Assembly (NCBI RefSeq): GCF_030027245.1
Contig: NZ_JASERT010000001.1
Span: 2,720,501 to 2,784,500 of the forward strand
Direction: 5' to 3'
DNA length: 64,000 nucleotides
DNA from: Asticcacaulis sp. EMRT-3
GTDB lineage: Bacteria; Pseudomonadota; Alphaproteobacteria; Caulobacterales; Caulobacteraceae
The first letter of the stretch is position 1; each line of letters starts with the position of its first letter. A program made the position numbers and the translations under genes. Below the pieces are notes generated by a model. It had not been told where the DNA came from, made no database searches, and saw only the letters and a list, made by a program, of their open reading frames with translations. Shown here in pieces: positions 27,113-36,307 of the stretch.

Positions 27113-27526
27113 CTACTCAATCGGCGCTTTTGGCATACGCTGGAAGATCGAGCGCGTCAGGCATGAAAAAACAAGGCGACCGGCTTCATCGAGCAGGTCG
27201 TTCTGGGCGATGACCACGCCCTTGGTGTCGCCCACGGCGTCCTTGCCCATGACGGTGAGCCGTCCGCGCAGCAGTTCGCCGGGCGGCGGATTGCGCGACC
27301 AGCGCAGGGCATCGACGGCCAGGCGCTTGGTTTGCGGCCAGCTCAGCGAGGCCTCGGTTTCCAGCTTCGACCACAGGGTAAAGATCAGGGCATCGGGCAG
27401 GCCGTCAGCCGGGTCCCAGTGCGGCGCATAGCCCTTGCAAAAGGCGGTCAGTTCGTCTTCGGAAATCACGCCCGCGCCAATCGAGGCCACCTGACCGATC
27501 CATAAGTCGTCGAATGCTGCCGGCAT
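27113..27526 (-). CDS. MaoC-like hotdog-fold protein
   Basis: A 137-residue single-domain hotdog protein. The opening 'FDDLWIGQVASIGAGVISED' and the later RNPPPGELLRGRLTVMGKD fit the MaoC/acyl-dehydratase group, where 'G..LRGRVTV' is conserved. The usual catalytic Asp-x4-His of hydratases is replaced by PHWDPADGLP, so enzymatic activity is doubtful. It might act on or bind acyl-thioesters. No fatty-acid genes are adjacent. The start has no strong ribosome site but the N-terminus is the family standard. Confidence 0.7.
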   Translation of the reverse strand: MPAAFDDLWIGQVASIGAGVISEDELTAFCKGYAPHWDPADGLPDALIFTLWSKLETEASLSWPQTKRLAVDALRWSRNPPPGELLRGRLTVMGKDAVGDTKGVVIAQNDLLDEAGRLVFSCLTRSIFQRMPKAPIE

Positions 27527-27653
27527 GTTCGCTTAACTCCTGATCCTGTCCGGTCTTAGCGCGACTTGACCCTGAGGGCAATTGGAAAGCCGATGGCCGG
27601 TTGATTCTTGGCGGTGGCTATGGTTGTGTCGGGGCGCATGTAGTCGAGGCAAT

Positions 27654-28943
27654 ATGAGCACGTCCAAGACCCCGCCACCTGACCTGACGCCACCGGATCT
27701 GACACCACCGGACATGGAGCCGTCCGAAGGCCTGCGCGATACGCCCGGTATTATCGAAGATGAGCCCTATGAGGGGCTCTATCGCGGGGCGCAGCGTCCG
27801 TTGCTGGGCGCAGAAGGTGGCCATCAGCCGGATCGCTTCGATCTGGCCGAAATCCTGCGCGAAAAGCGCGAGGCCCTGGGCTGGAGCCTCGACGAGGTGG
27901 CCGACATCACGCGCGTGCGCCGCAACTATCTGGAGGCGCTGGAGCAGGCGGCCTATGATGTGCTGCCGCCGCGCGCCTTTGCGCTGGGCTATGTCAAGGC
28001 CTATGCCAAGGCGCTGGGGCTGGATGAAGAAACCCTGGCCGATATGTTCCGCCGCGAAGTGTCCGATCAGACTGTGCGCCTTCAGGCTCCATCGGGTGCC
28101 TCGCTCGAAGACGTCAAACCCAATTACCGCCTCTATCTGATCGTGGCCGGTTGTCTGGTGGCCGGTATCTTCATCTGGAACGTCTTGCAGCGCCAGACGG
28201 CGGGCCACGGCGCCAGGGCGCAGATGGCCGCTATGGACGCCTCTTCGTGGGCACCGGGTATGCCGCTGATCCATGACGGGGCGATTTACGTCACGCGACC
28301 CGGCGACGCCCCCAAGGATCAGGATATTCCCACCCCCTATGTCACGCCCGGCCTCGAAGCGGGTTTTGCCTCAATTGCGGCGGAAAATGATTCGAGCGAG
28401 GCCGCGCCCGTGCCGGTGCAGGACGTGCTGCAAATGCGCAAGGCCTTCAATCCGCGTGGCGCTGTGTATGGTGCCGAGCCGGAGAATTCGAATGTGACGA
28501 TTCAGGCCACCAAGAGCGTCAACCTGGTGCTGCGCGCCACCGACGGGGCCATCTATTTCGTGCATCAGCTCATGGCGGGCGAGGCGTACCGCATACCGGA
28601 CAACAGTCAGCAGGATGTGCTGGTCGATGTGTCCGATCCCACGGCGTTCGAGATCTACTATAATGGCGAATTTGCCGGAATGCTCGACGCGCCTGTCACC
28701 CAGGTGGCCAAGCTCAATGCGCGCGCCGTCCAGCTTGCCAGCGCGCTCGATGCCCGTCAGGCGCAGGAGGGTCAGATTATTGGCCGATCCGCGCCTGCGC
28801 CCGCCCCGGTGGTGCAGCCGGTGCTGCCGAAAAAGTCCGATGGCCCGATCCCCTATCTGCCCGCCGTGCGCAAGGCCGCGCCGCCCGCGGCCAGCGCCAC
28901 GGCCTCTTCGGCGTCGGCCCCGGCTGCGGCGGTTCAGCCGTAA
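27654..28943 (+). CDS. RodZ-like helix-turn-helix membrane protein with DUF4115 domain
   Basis: A 429-residue bitopic protein. A disordered N-terminus carries three near-identical Thr-Pro-Pro-Asp units encoded by 15-bp repeats. A cytoplasmic HTH_25 domain follows (LREKREALGWSLDEVADITR and RNYLEALEQAAYDVLPPRAF), then a membrane segment (about 160-178, YLIVAGCLVAGIFIW) and a periplasmic DUF4115 domain (VNLVLRATDGAIYFVHQLMA). RodZ links MreB filaments to the cell-wall elongation machinery. Whether this is the main RodZ or a relative cannot be told here. A GAGGCAA site precedes ATG 27654. ispG follows, as in many proteobacteria, where a rodZ-like gene precedes ispG. Confidence 0.83.
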   Translation: MSTSKTPPPDLTPPDLTPPDMEPSEGLRDTPGIIEDEPYEGLYRGAQRPLLGAEGGHQPDRFDLAEILREKREALGWSLDEVADITRVRRNYLEALEQAAYDVLPPRAFALGYVKAYAKALGLDEETLADMFRREVSDQTVRLQAPSGASLEDVKPNYRLYLIVAGCLVAGIFIWNVLQRQTAGHGARAQMAAMDASSWAPGMPLIHDGAIYVTRPGDAPKDQDIPTPYVTPGLEAGFASIAAENDSSEAAPVPVQDVLQMRKAFNPRGAVYGAEPENSNVTIQATKSVNLVLRATDGAIYFVHQLMAGEAYRIPDNSQQDVLVDVSDPTAFEIYYNGEFAGMLDAPVTQVAKLNARAVQLASALDARQAQEGQIIGRSAPAPAPVVQPVLPKKSDGPIPYLPAVRKAAPPAASATASSASAPAAAVQP

Positions 28944-28982
28944 TATTTTTTGAAGCCGCGCTTGTGACGTGGATGGCCTAAT

Positions 28983-29021
28983 CTGATATAAGGCCCTGAT
29001 ATAAGACCCTGATATAAGGCT
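28983..29021. repeat. Three tandem 13-bp repeats in front of ispG
   Basis: CTGATATAAGGCC, CTGATATAAGACC and CTGATATAAGGCT lie head to tail between the RodZ-like gene and ispG. Each carries GATATAAG, which resembles a -10 element, so the array may overlap the ispG promoter. Confidence 0.85.
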
Positions 29022-29051
29022 CAGGCCTTTCAATACGAGTTTTGCACGATT

Positions 29052-30173
29052 ATGGACAGCCACCACCCCGACGACCGCAATCACACCCAGGTGCGTCCGT
29101 GGCGCACGATTGAGCGGCGCAAAAGCCGTCAGATCATGGTGGGCAAGGTGGCGGTGGGCGGTGATGCCCCGATCTCCGTGCAGTCGATGACCAATACCCT
29201 GACCTCGGACGCCCAGGCCACTTTGCGCCAGATCGCGGCGCTGGAAGAGGCGGGGGCCGATATTGTGCGTGTGTCATGCCCCGATGTCGAATCGACGGCG
29301 GCGCTCAAAACCATCGTGCAAAACACGCAAGTGCCCATCGTGGCCGACATCCATTTCCACTATAAGCGCGCCATCGAGGCGGCCAAGGCGGGAGCGGCCT
29401 GCCTGCGCATCAATCCCGGCAATATCGGCTCAGCCGAGCGGGTGAGGGAGGTTGTGCAGGCGGCGCGGGATTATGGCTGCTCGATGCGCATCGGCGTCAA
29501 TGCCGGGTCGCTCGAAAAAGACCTGATGGACAAGTATGGCGAGCCGTGTCCCGAAGCGATGGTGGAAAGTGCGCTTTATCACGCCAATATCCTGCGCGAC
29601 CATGATTTCCACGCGTTCAAGATTTCGGTCAAGGCATCGGACGTTTTCCTGACCGTGGCCGCCTATCAGCAACTGGCCGACGCCATCGACTGCCCGCTGC
29701 ATATCGGCGTCACCGAGGCGGGGCCTTTGCGCACCGGCACGATCAAATCGGCCATTGGGCTTGGCAATCTGCTCTGGGCCGGTATCGGCGATACGCTGCG
29801 CGTGTCACTGGCCGCCGATCCGGTGGAGGAGATCAAGGTCGGATTCGACATATTGAAATCACTGGGCCTGCGCCATCGCGGCGTCAATATCATCGCCTGC
29901 CCGTCATGTGCGCGTCAGGGCTTTAACGTCATCGAAACGGTGGCCAGGCTGGAAGAACGGCTGGCCCATATCGCCAAGCCGATGTCTTTGTCGATCATCG
30001 GCTGCGTGGTCAACGGGCCCGGTGAGGCGCTCTATACAGATGTCGGCTTCACCGGCGGCGGGGCGGGTTCGGGCATGGTCTATATGGCCGGCAAGCCCGA
30101 TCACAAGCTTTCCAATGACGACATGATCGAGCATATTGTCGGTCTGGTCGAGGCCCACGCCGAAACGCTATAA
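29052..30173 (+). CDS. ispG: 4-hydroxy-3-methylbut-2-enyl-diphosphate synthase
   Basis: Iron-sulfur enzyme of the MEP isoprenoid pathway that converts ME-cPP to HMB-PP, making precursors for bactoprenol and quinones. The 373-residue protein has the TIM barrel with [13 protein letters not shown] and [14 protein letters not shown], and the C-terminal cluster domain with Cys283 and Cys286 (CPSC) and Cys318 in [13 protein letters not shown], the three ligands of the 4Fe-4S cluster. It belongs to the two-domain bacterial form. The gene is preceded by three 13-bp tandem repeats and followed by a nested inverted-repeat element. Confidence 0.97.
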   Translation: MDSHHPDDRNHTQVRPWRTIERRKSRQIMVGKVAVGGDAPISVQSMTNTLTSDAQATLRQIAALEEAGADIVRVSCPDVESTAALKTIVQNTQVPIVADIHFHYKRAIEAAKAGAACLRINPGNIGSAERVREVVQAARDYGCSMRIGVNAGSLEKDLMDKYGEPCPEAMVESALYHANILRDHDFHAFKISVKASDVFLTVAAYQQLADAIDCPLHIGVTEAGPLRTGTIKSAIGLGNLLWAGIGDTLRVSLAADPVEEIKVGFDILKSLGLRHRGVNIIACPSCARQGFNVIETVARLEERLAHIAKPMSLSIIGCVVNGPGEALYTDVGFTGGGAGSGMVYMAGKPDHKLSNDDMIEHIVGLVEAHAETL

Positions 30174-30181
30174 ACGTCAGA

Positions 30182-30419
30182 TTTTGGCTACGAAACGAAG
30201 TTCGGCGAAGCCAAAGCCACGATCTGTTCGGTTAAACCGGCAGTAAGATGTGAACCACGGAAAACACGGAAAACACAGACTCATGGCCTTGGCTATATAA
30301 TGACAGCATAACCCATCTGCCTGACGCCGCCATGTGGCGATCCGTGTTTTCCGTGGTTCAAACAAATCCTTCGAGAGGCATTGGCAAGGCGCTGCGCGAA
30401 CTTCGTTTCGTGGCCAAAA
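30182..30419. repeat. Nested inverted-repeat element
   Basis: Outer arms of 23 bp (30182-30204 and 30397-30419) match at 22 positions; the left arm begins TTTTGGCTACGAAACG. Inner arms of 20 bp (30251-30270 and 30341-30360), beginning TGAACCACGGAAAACACGGA, match perfectly. The element fills the gap between convergent ispG and the GGDEF-EAL gene, with no coding potential. It could be a miniature mobile element or a large bidirectional terminator. Confidence 0.8.
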
Positions 30420-30422
30420 GCC

Positions 30423-32681
30423 TTAATTCGGCATTCTGGGCGACAGCTTGACCCTGGCGCGCGGCGCTTCAGGCGCACCGCCGTCATGGATGGTCAGGCG
30501 GCCCTCATTGCGCATCATCTCATCGATGGCTTCGGCGGCCACGGGGCGCGAGAACAAAAAGCCCTGGATGATATTGCAGCCCGCCTGACGCAGAATGGTC
30601 TTCTGGGCGCGGGTTTCCACCCCTTCGGCGATGACATTGAGGTTCAGCGCCTTCGCCAGCTTGATGATGGCGCGGATCACCGCCTCCGCTTCGGGATCGA
30701 CGCCGAGATTGGAGATGAAAGAACGGTCGATCTTGATCTTATCGACCGGATAGCGGCTTAAGTAACCGAGCGACGAATAGCCGGTGCCAAAATCGTCGAG
30801 CGAGATGGTGAAGCCCATATGGCGCAGGTCGCGCAGCACGATCTGGGTGGTGCTGTCATCATTGAGCAGCACGCCTTCGGTGATTTCGATCTCGATCTGT
30901 TCGGCGCGCGTGCCGGTTTCGGCCAGCAATTCCTTGAGGCCCGCGAGGAAGCCCTTGCAGCGCATCTGGGTGGCCGACACATTGACCGCCACCTTGAGGC
31001 CGGGCCAGCGATGGGCGTCCTGCATGGCGCGGCGCATGATCAGGTGGCCGAGATCGTTCATCAGGCCGCACTCCTCGGCCAGCGGGATGAAATAGCCGGG
31101 GGCCACCGGCCCGCGTGTCGGGTGCGTCCAGCGGCACAGGGCTTCGATACCGACAATATGGCCGAAATGATCGACCTGCGGCTGATACACCACATCGATG
31201 TCGTCGGCGTGGATGGCTTCGCGCAGACCCGTTTCCAGCGTTTTGCGCAGCTTGATGGTGGCGTCCATCTCGATTTCGAAAAAGGCGTATTGGCCGCGAC
31301 CCAGATCCTTGGCGCGGTACAGGGCCAGATCGGCCTGGCGCAGGGCTTCGGCGGGCTCAATGTCGCCGTCGTGCAGCAGGGTGACGCCAATCGAGCACGA
31401 CGAGAAGACCTGGCCGCTTTCGAGGGTCACCTTGCCGGTCAGGGTTTCGAGAACGCGCTTGGCCAGGGCGGCGGCGGCGCGCGCGTCGGTATCGGTCTGG
31501 ATAATGACGAACTCATCGCCGCCCAGACGGGCCAGCGTGTCGCATGAGCGGATGATGCCGCTGATTTTCTGGGCATTGTGGCGGATCAGTTCGTCGCCAG
31601 CCAGATGGCCCAGCGTATCATTGACATCTTTGAAGCGGTCAAGCCCGATGCACATGACGGCGACATGGCCGCCTTGTCGTTTGAGCCGTTCAGTGGCCTG
31701 ATTCAGCCGGTCGGCGAACAGGGTGCGGTTGGGCAGGCCGGTCATGCCGTCGTGCAGGGCCATGTGCTTGGCCCTGGCCTCCGAAGCCACCAGGCCGCGC
31801 GCCGCCTTCTGGGTCTGGTGGAGCAGGATGATGGCGATCACACCTAAGCCCAGCGAAATCAGCAATACCGGGCCGAGCGCGTGCATGAAAAGCGTGCGGC
31901 CGGGGGCGTCCGGCATCCAGCTCAGCGTGGCAAGACTCCGTCCGCCGGGATGGCCGGTGCCGTCTTCACGATATTCGACCGAAGCGGCTCTCTTCGAACG
32001 TGTTTCGCCCGGCTTCAGCAGATGAATGCCAGGCACCATATAGTGTTGCGACAGGCGCAACAGTTCGGCGCTGGTCAGGGCGTGCAGGCCCACGACGGCA
32101 AAGGGTTTCGCCGTTTGCAGGGCTGAGTCGGTGCTGTCGGGCAGGATAAGCGAGGCCCCGATGATATAGATTTGGCCATCGAAAGTCATCAGACGGCCGA
32201 TATGGTCGCTGTCGGCATTGGACGGCAGGCCGGAGGCTATGCGCTGGGCATGGATTCGACGCAGCTTATCGATCAGGCCAGCGGCGCGGGCGGCGAGTTT
32301 TTCATCCTCTCTGGGATCGGTGGGACGGGCATTATGATAGGCACCGATCACCTTCCCGGTATCATCAAGGATCAGGCTGGTTTCGAAATTGAGGAAGTTA
32401 TGAAAATGCCGACCGATATTTTTGCTGATCCATGCCGGATTATAGCTGATTGCCGTGTTTTTGACCGCGTCGTCGTTGATGGTGACCGGCGTCATCAGTT
32501 GGGCATGATTATCGGCGATCTGATCGAGGCCCAGCCTGACGAGGGTTTGCTCGCGTGTCCGCGACAGCGCGTCGGCCTGATCGGCCCATATCCACAGGCT
32601 GCCGACCAGGGCGCAGACCGCCACGATGACGATCAGAGCCATAGGCGCCAGCAGCTTTAATTCACTCGGATTCTTTGTCAC
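30423..32681 (-). CDS. Membrane-bound GGDEF-EAL protein (c-di-GMP turnover) with periplasmic sensor
   Basis: About 752 residues. Two membrane segments (about 12-32 and 265-285) enclose a periplasmic region resembling CHASE4, with ENHAQL-like 'QIADNHAQLMTPVTINDDAV'. After it comes a diguanylate cyclase domain with an intact RLGGDEF (GGDEF at 387-391) and an EAL phosphodiesterase domain with GIEALCRW (Glu513), 'NVSATQMRCKGFLAGLKELL' and DDFGTGYSSL. Both catalytic sets look intact, so net activity cannot be predicted. A TTG at 32717 gives a longer frame; I prefer GTG 32681, which has GAGAG upstream. A CtrA-type TTAA-N7-TTAA box stands about 90 bases upstream, consistent with cell-cycle control. 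Confidence 0.9.
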   Translation of the reverse strand: MTKNPSELKLLAPMALIVIVAVCALVGSLWIWADQADALSRTREQTLVRLGLDQIADNHAQLMTPVTINDDAVKNTAISYNPAWISKNIGRHFHNFLNFETSLILDDTGKVIGAYHNARPTDPREDEKLAARAAGLIDKLRRIHAQRIASGLPSNADSDHIGRLMTFDGQIYIIGASLILPDSTDSALQTAKPFAVVGLHALTSAELLRLSQHYMVPGIHLLKPGETRSKRAASVEYREDGTGHPGGRSLATLSWMPDAPGRTLFMHALGPVLLISLGLGVIAIILLHQTQKAARGLVASEARAKHMALHDGMTGLPNRTLFADRLNQATERLKRQGGHVAVMCIGLDRFKDVNDTLGHLAGDELIRHNAQKISGIIRSCDTLARLGGDEFVIIQTDTDARAAAALAKRVLETLTGKVTLESGQVFSSCSIGVTLLHDGDIEPAEALRQADLALYRAKDLGRGQYAFFEIEMDATIKLRKTLETGLREAIHADDIDVVYQPQVDHFGHIVGIEALCRWTHPTRGPVAPGYFIPLAEECGLMNDLGHLIMRRAMQDAHRWPGLKVAVNVSATQMRCKGFLAGLKELLAETGTRAEQIEIEITEGVLLNDDSTTQIVLRDLRHMGFTISLDDFGTGYSSLGYLSRYPVDKIKIDRSFISNLGVDPEAEAVIRAIIKLAKALNLNVIAEGVETRAQKTILRQAGCNIIQGFLFSRPVAAEAIDEMMRNEGRLTIHDGGAPEAPRARVKLSPRMPN

Positions 32682-32769
32682 CAGGCTCTCATTCTGAGGC
32701 AAGTCTTCTCTTCTCAATTTTAGAATAACGCAGAAGTCTTAAATTAAGGCAAATGCATGATTTCATTAT

Positions 32770-32785
32770 TTAATCTGATGTTAAG
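32770..32785. promoter_or_regulatory. CtrA-type box TTAA-N7-TTAA
   Basis: TTAATCTGATGTTAAG lies between the divergent GGDEF-EAL and glutathione transferase genes. Both half-sites are exact with seven bases between them. It is closer to the c-di-GMP gene's promoter region, but either gene could be regulated. Confidence 0.42.
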
Positions 32786-32876
32786 GTTTTCAATATGAGA
32801 CATGCGCCTGCCTCTGCTTGACCTTGCGCGGTATTGGGTTCAGTAAGCGGTTTCCAATTCATGCCGAGGTCTGCTC

Positions 32877-33479
32877 ATGAAGCTTTTTGTCAATTCCGCT
32901 TCCCCTTTTGCCCGCAAGGCGCGCATCGTTGTGCGCGAATGCGGCTGGCTTGCCCGCACCGAAGAGGTCTTCACCGTGGCCCTGGAAAGCCCGGCTGACC
33001 TGACCCGCGTTAATCCGGTGGCGCAGATTCCGGCGCTGGCCGATGATGACGGCGTCTGCTGGCAGGATTCAGCTCTGATCTGCGCCTGGCTTGATGCGAA
33101 GGGCGAGGGTGACGCGAAGTTGCTGCCCGCCCCCGACAGCCAGGCCTTCTGGGCCGTGCGCCGCCTTGAGGCCGCCGCCAACGGCCTGATCGAGATGAAT
33201 GTACGCATGGTGCTGGAAAACCGCCGCCCGGAAAACGAACGCTCGCCCTTCTGGCTGAAGCGCTGGGAAGATAATCTGGTGCGTGGTTTTACGGCGCTGG
33301 AGGCCATTTGCCCGGCACCCGATGTTTTCGACATGGGCGCTCTGACCGTAGCGGTGGCGGGCACCTATACGACGTTTCGTTATCCGCATATCGACTGGCG
33401 CGGCCTCGCGCCCAAGGTGGCGACGCTGACGGATGCGCTCGAAAAGCGGCAAAGCTTCATTGAAACCTATCCGAAATAG
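32877..33479 (+). CDS. Glutathione S-transferase family protein
   Basis: A 200-residue thioredoxin-fold plus helical-domain protein. The N-terminal 'MKLFVNSASPFARKARIVVR' and the cis-proline region NPVAQIPALADDDG followed by DSALICAWL mark the GST N-domain. A Ser in SPFARK is the likely catalytic residue, as in beta/theta-like or YibF-type members. The C-terminal helical domain runs from about 90. A GAGG site precedes the start. Substrate is unknown; detoxification by glutathione conjugation or reduction is the family role. Confidence 0.88.
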   Translation: MKLFVNSASPFARKARIVVRECGWLARTEEVFTVALESPADLTRVNPVAQIPALADDDGVCWQDSALICAWLDAKGEGDAKLLPAPDSQAFWAVRRLEAAANGLIEMNVRMVLENRRPENERSPFWLKRWEDNLVRGFTALEAICPAPDVFDMGALTVAVAGTYTTFRYPHIDWRGLAPKVATLTDALEKRQSFIETYPK

Positions 33480-33520
33480 GATTAGGCAGGGCGCTTCCGG
33501 TACTTACGAGATTTTCTTAA

Positions 33521-34594
33521 ATGCATCTGCCCCAAGCCAAGCTCGATCAGGTCATGGACCGCTTCCGCATGATCGAGGCGCGCATGGAATCCGCCACCGA
33601 CGGCACGGAGATCGTGAAGCTCTCGAAGGAGCACGCCGAACTGCGGCCCGTCTGCGAGGCCGTCGAGAAACTGATCCGGGCTCGCCGTCAGGTGCCGGAA
33701 TTGCAGGAGATGGTGGCGCTGAACGATCTTGAACTGTCGCCTCTGGCCGAGGATGAGCTTCAGGAACTGAAAGAGAGCCTGCCCGATCTGGAGCGCGGCG
33801 TGGCCCTGTTGCTGGCGCCCAAGGACAAGGACGAGAACGCCTCGGCCATTCTGGAAGTGCGTGCCGGTACGGGCGGCGATGAAGCGGCTCTGTTCGCCGG
33901 TGATCTGTTTCGCATGTATTCGCGCTATGCCGCCCTGCAAGGCTGGCGCGTCGAGGTGGACAGCGTGTCCGAAGGCGATGCCGGCGGTTACAAGGAAATC
34001 ATCGCCTCGGTGACCGGCGATGGCGTGTTCGGCAAGCTGAAGTTTGAATCGGGTGTGCATCGCGTGCAGCGCGTGCCGACCACCGAAGCGGGCGGACGTA
34101 TCCACACCTCGGCGGCCACGGTCGCCGTCTTGCCTGAGGTCGAGGATGTCGAGATCGAAATCCTCGACAAGGATATTCGCATCGATACCTATCGCGCTTC
34201 GGGTTCGGGCGGACAGCACGTCAACAAGACCGATTCAGCGGTGCGTATCACCCACCTACCGACCAATATCGTGGCCACCAGCTCGGAAAAATCGCAGCAC
34301 ATGAACCGCCAGATCGCCATGCGCAATCTGAAGGCCCGGCTCTACGATATGCAGCGCACGGCGCTTGATACGGCCCGCTCGGATGCGCGCAAATCGCAGG
34401 TGGGGTCGGGCGACCGTTCCGAGCGCATCCGCACCTATAATTATCCGCAAGGCCGTGTCACCGATCACCGCATCAATATGACCCTCTATAATCTGCCGCA
34501 ATTCATGGAAGGCGAGATGGCCCAGATGATCAATGCGCTGATCAATGAGGATCAGGCCGAACGGCTGGCCATGTTGGAAGAAGAGTTCGGATGA
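33521..34594 (+). CDS. prfA: Peptide chain release factor 1
   Basis: Recognises UAA and UAG stop codons and releases the finished peptide. The 357-residue protein contains the GGQ motif (230-232, within [18 protein letters not shown]) and the RF1 core '[20 protein letters not shown]', with the N-terminal coiled region intact. Length is normal. The stop overlaps the next gene by four bases (ATGA). In most bacteria the following gene is prmC, which methylates the GGQ glutamine; here a MOSC protein occupies that place. Confidence 0.96.
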   Translation: MHLPQAKLDQVMDRFRMIEARMESATDGTEIVKLSKEHAELRPVCEAVEKLIRARRQVPELQEMVALNDLELSPLAEDELQELKESLPDLERGVALLLAPKDKDENASAILEVRAGTGGDEAALFAGDLFRMYSRYAALQGWRVEVDSVSEGDAGGYKEIIASVTGDGVFGKLKFESGVHRVQRVPTTEAGGRIHTSAATVAVLPEVEDVEIEILDKDIRIDTYRASGSGGQHVNKTDSAVRITHLPTNIVATSSEKSQHMNRQIAMRNLKARLYDMQRTALDTARSDARKSQVGSGDRSERIRTYNYPQGRVTDHRINMTLYNLPQFMEGEMAQMINALINEDQAERLAMLEEEFG

Positions 34595-35400
34595 GCGCAG
34601 CGGGGGTTGTCTCAAATCTGTGGCGGCACCCGATCAAGGGATTCACGCCGGAGCCGGTGGCCGAAGCCCTTCTGTTTGCTGGGGATTTCTTTCCGTTCGA
34701 CCGTTTGTTCGCACTGGAGGTCGGGCCTTCGGGATTTGACGCCGATGCGCCCAAAGTCATCTCCAAGATGCGCTTCGCTGTGCTAGCGCGTTTCCCGGCC
34801 GTGGCACGTATGCACACCCGTTATGACGAGGTGGGGGGTGTTCTCGAACTGACGGATGAGGATGGCAAGGCGTGGCGTTTCGCCATGAGTGACCCTGCTG
34901 GTCAACAGGCCCTGGCGCGCCACGTTGAAACCGTGCTGGCGCGCCATGAAGACTATGATCCGGTGGCGGCACCTTTGCATCTTCTGACCGCCCCGGCCTA
35001 TGAGCATACGCAGACCCATTTCCGCTTCACCGATTCCGGCAAGGGCTTTGTGTCGTTTCTCAATCTCAATTCTGTGCGCGATCTGGGCCAGAGGCTGGGC
35101 GTCGAGCTTGATCCTGTGCGAATGCGCGCCAATATCTGGCTGGAAGGGCTGTCGGCCTTCGAGGATCATGATTGGGTCGGCAGGCATCTGCGCGTCGGCG
35201 AAGAGGGGCCGGAATTTGAGGTGCTGAAGCCGATCGAACGCTGCGTCGCTACCCACGTCAATCCCGACAGCGCCGTGCGCGATGTCGATGTCTGTACAGG
35301 CCTGTGGCAGGCTTACGGCCACCGCGATTGCGGCATCTATGCCCGTATCGTCAGGGGCGGCACGATCCGTCCCGGCGACGCCTTGCATGTGCAGGGCTGA
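34591..35400 (+). CDS. MOSC-domain protein (YcbX/mARC type)
   Basis: A 269-residue molybdenum-cofactor sulfurase C-terminal (MOSC) domain protein. The N-terminal beta-barrel starts [14 protein letters not shown], and the MOSC core includes [31 protein letters not shown] with the likely cofactor-binding Cys, and [16 protein letters not shown] at the end. Relatives reduce N-hydroxylated compounds using molybdenum cofactor. There is no visible ferredoxin or flavin domain, so it would need a partner. Coupled to prfA by an ATGA overlap. Confidence 0.87.
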   Translation: MSAAGVVSNLWRHPIKGFTPEPVAEALLFAGDFFPFDRLFALEVGPSGFDADAPKVISKMRFAVLARFPAVARMHTRYDEVGGVLELTDEDGKAWRFAMSDPAGQQALARHVETVLARHEDYDPVAAPLHLLTAPAYEHTQTHFRFTDSGKGFVSFLNLNSVRDLGQRLGVELDPVRMRANIWLEGLSAFEDHDWVGRHLRVGEEGPEFEVLKPIERCVATHVNPDSAVRDVDVCTGLWQAYGHRDCGIYARIVRGGTIRPGDALHVQG

Positions 35401-35440
35401 AACCTTATAGCGGGGGCGGATAGCAAAATGGAGCCGCCTC

Positions 35441-36157
35441 ATGCCCACCCTCGTTCTTCTTCGCCACGGCCAGAGCCAGTGGAACCTTGAAAACCGCTTC
35501 ACCGGTTGGGTGGATGTCAATCTGACGGCGGAGGGCGAGGCGCAGGCCACGCGCGGCGGCGAACTGATCAAGGCGCAGGGCATCGAGATCGATCAGGCCT
35601 ATACATCTGTGCTGACCCGCGCCATCCGTACCTGCAATCTGGCGCTCGAAGCCGCGGGTCAGAGCTTTGTGCCGGTCATCAAGGACTGGCGTCTGAACGA
35701 GCGTCATTACGGCGGCCTGACCGGGCTCGACAAGGCCGAAACCGCCGCCAAGCACGGCGATGAGCAGGTCAAGATCTGGCGCCGTTCGTATGATGTGCCG
35801 CCGCCGCCGCTCGCAGCGGCCAGCGCCTATGATTTCAAGGGCGACCGCCGCTATGCCGGGGCGAATCTGCCCGATACCGAAAGCCTGAAAACGACGCTCG
35901 ACCGCGTCTTGCCGATGTGGGCAGGCGAGATCGCGCCCAGGCTTAAATCGGGCAAGACGGTGCTGGTGGCGGCGCACGGCAATTCGATCCGCGCCATTCT
36001 GAAATCGCTGTTTGACCTGTCGGAACAGGCCATTCTCGATGTGGAAGTGCCGACCGGCAATCCGCTGGTGATCCGGCTTGATGACCATCTGAAGCCGCTT
36101 TCCGCGCAATATCTCGACGAGGCCCGCGCCAATCCGCTGCCCGCTTACGGGGTGTGA
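35441..36157 (+). CDS. gpmA: 2,3-bisphosphoglycerate-dependent phosphoglycerate mutase
   Basis: Glycolytic enzyme interconverting 3- and 2-phosphoglycerate. Of 238 residues, it starts with [20 protein letters not shown], where His9 is the phosphorylated residue. [14 protein letters not shown] and [10 protein letters not shown] give the remaining active-site positions, including the second His. A GGAG site precedes the ATG. Downstream lies a large palindromic repeat, then the DUF559 fusion gene. Confidence 0.95.
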   Translation: MPTLVLLRHGQSQWNLENRFTGWVDVNLTAEGEAQATRGGELIKAQGIEIDQAYTSVLTRAIRTCNLALEAAGQSFVPVIKDWRLNERHYGGLTGLDKAETAAKHGDEQVKIWRRSYDVPPPPLAAASAYDFKGDRRYAGANLPDTESLKTTLDRVLPMWAGEIAPRLKSGKTVLVAAHGNSIRAILKSLFDLSEQAILDVEVPTGNPLVIRLDDHLKPLSAQYLDEARANPLPAYGV

Positions 36158-36165
36158 TGTAAAGA

Positions 36166-36293
36166 ACCCCTCACCCGGCCCTGACGGGCCACCCTCTCCC
36201 CTTAAAAAGAGAGAGGGAAAATTCAAAATGCACCACCTCCCCTCTCCCCGCCTGAGGGGAGAGGGTGGCGAGCCCGCGAGCCGGGTGAGGGGT
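36166..36293. repeat. Compound palindromic repeat, left of the DUF559 gene
   Basis: Outer arms ACCCCTCACCCGGC (36166-36179) and GCCGGGTGAGGGGT (36280-36293) match perfectly, and inner arms CACCCTCTCCCC (36190-36201) and GGGGAGAGGGTG (36256-36267) match perfectly. The CCCTCACCC...CCCTCTCCCC theme recurs at 36718-36762 on the other side of the DUF559 segment. Confidence 0.85.
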
Positions 36294-36307
36294 AGGTTGG
36301 GATCATC

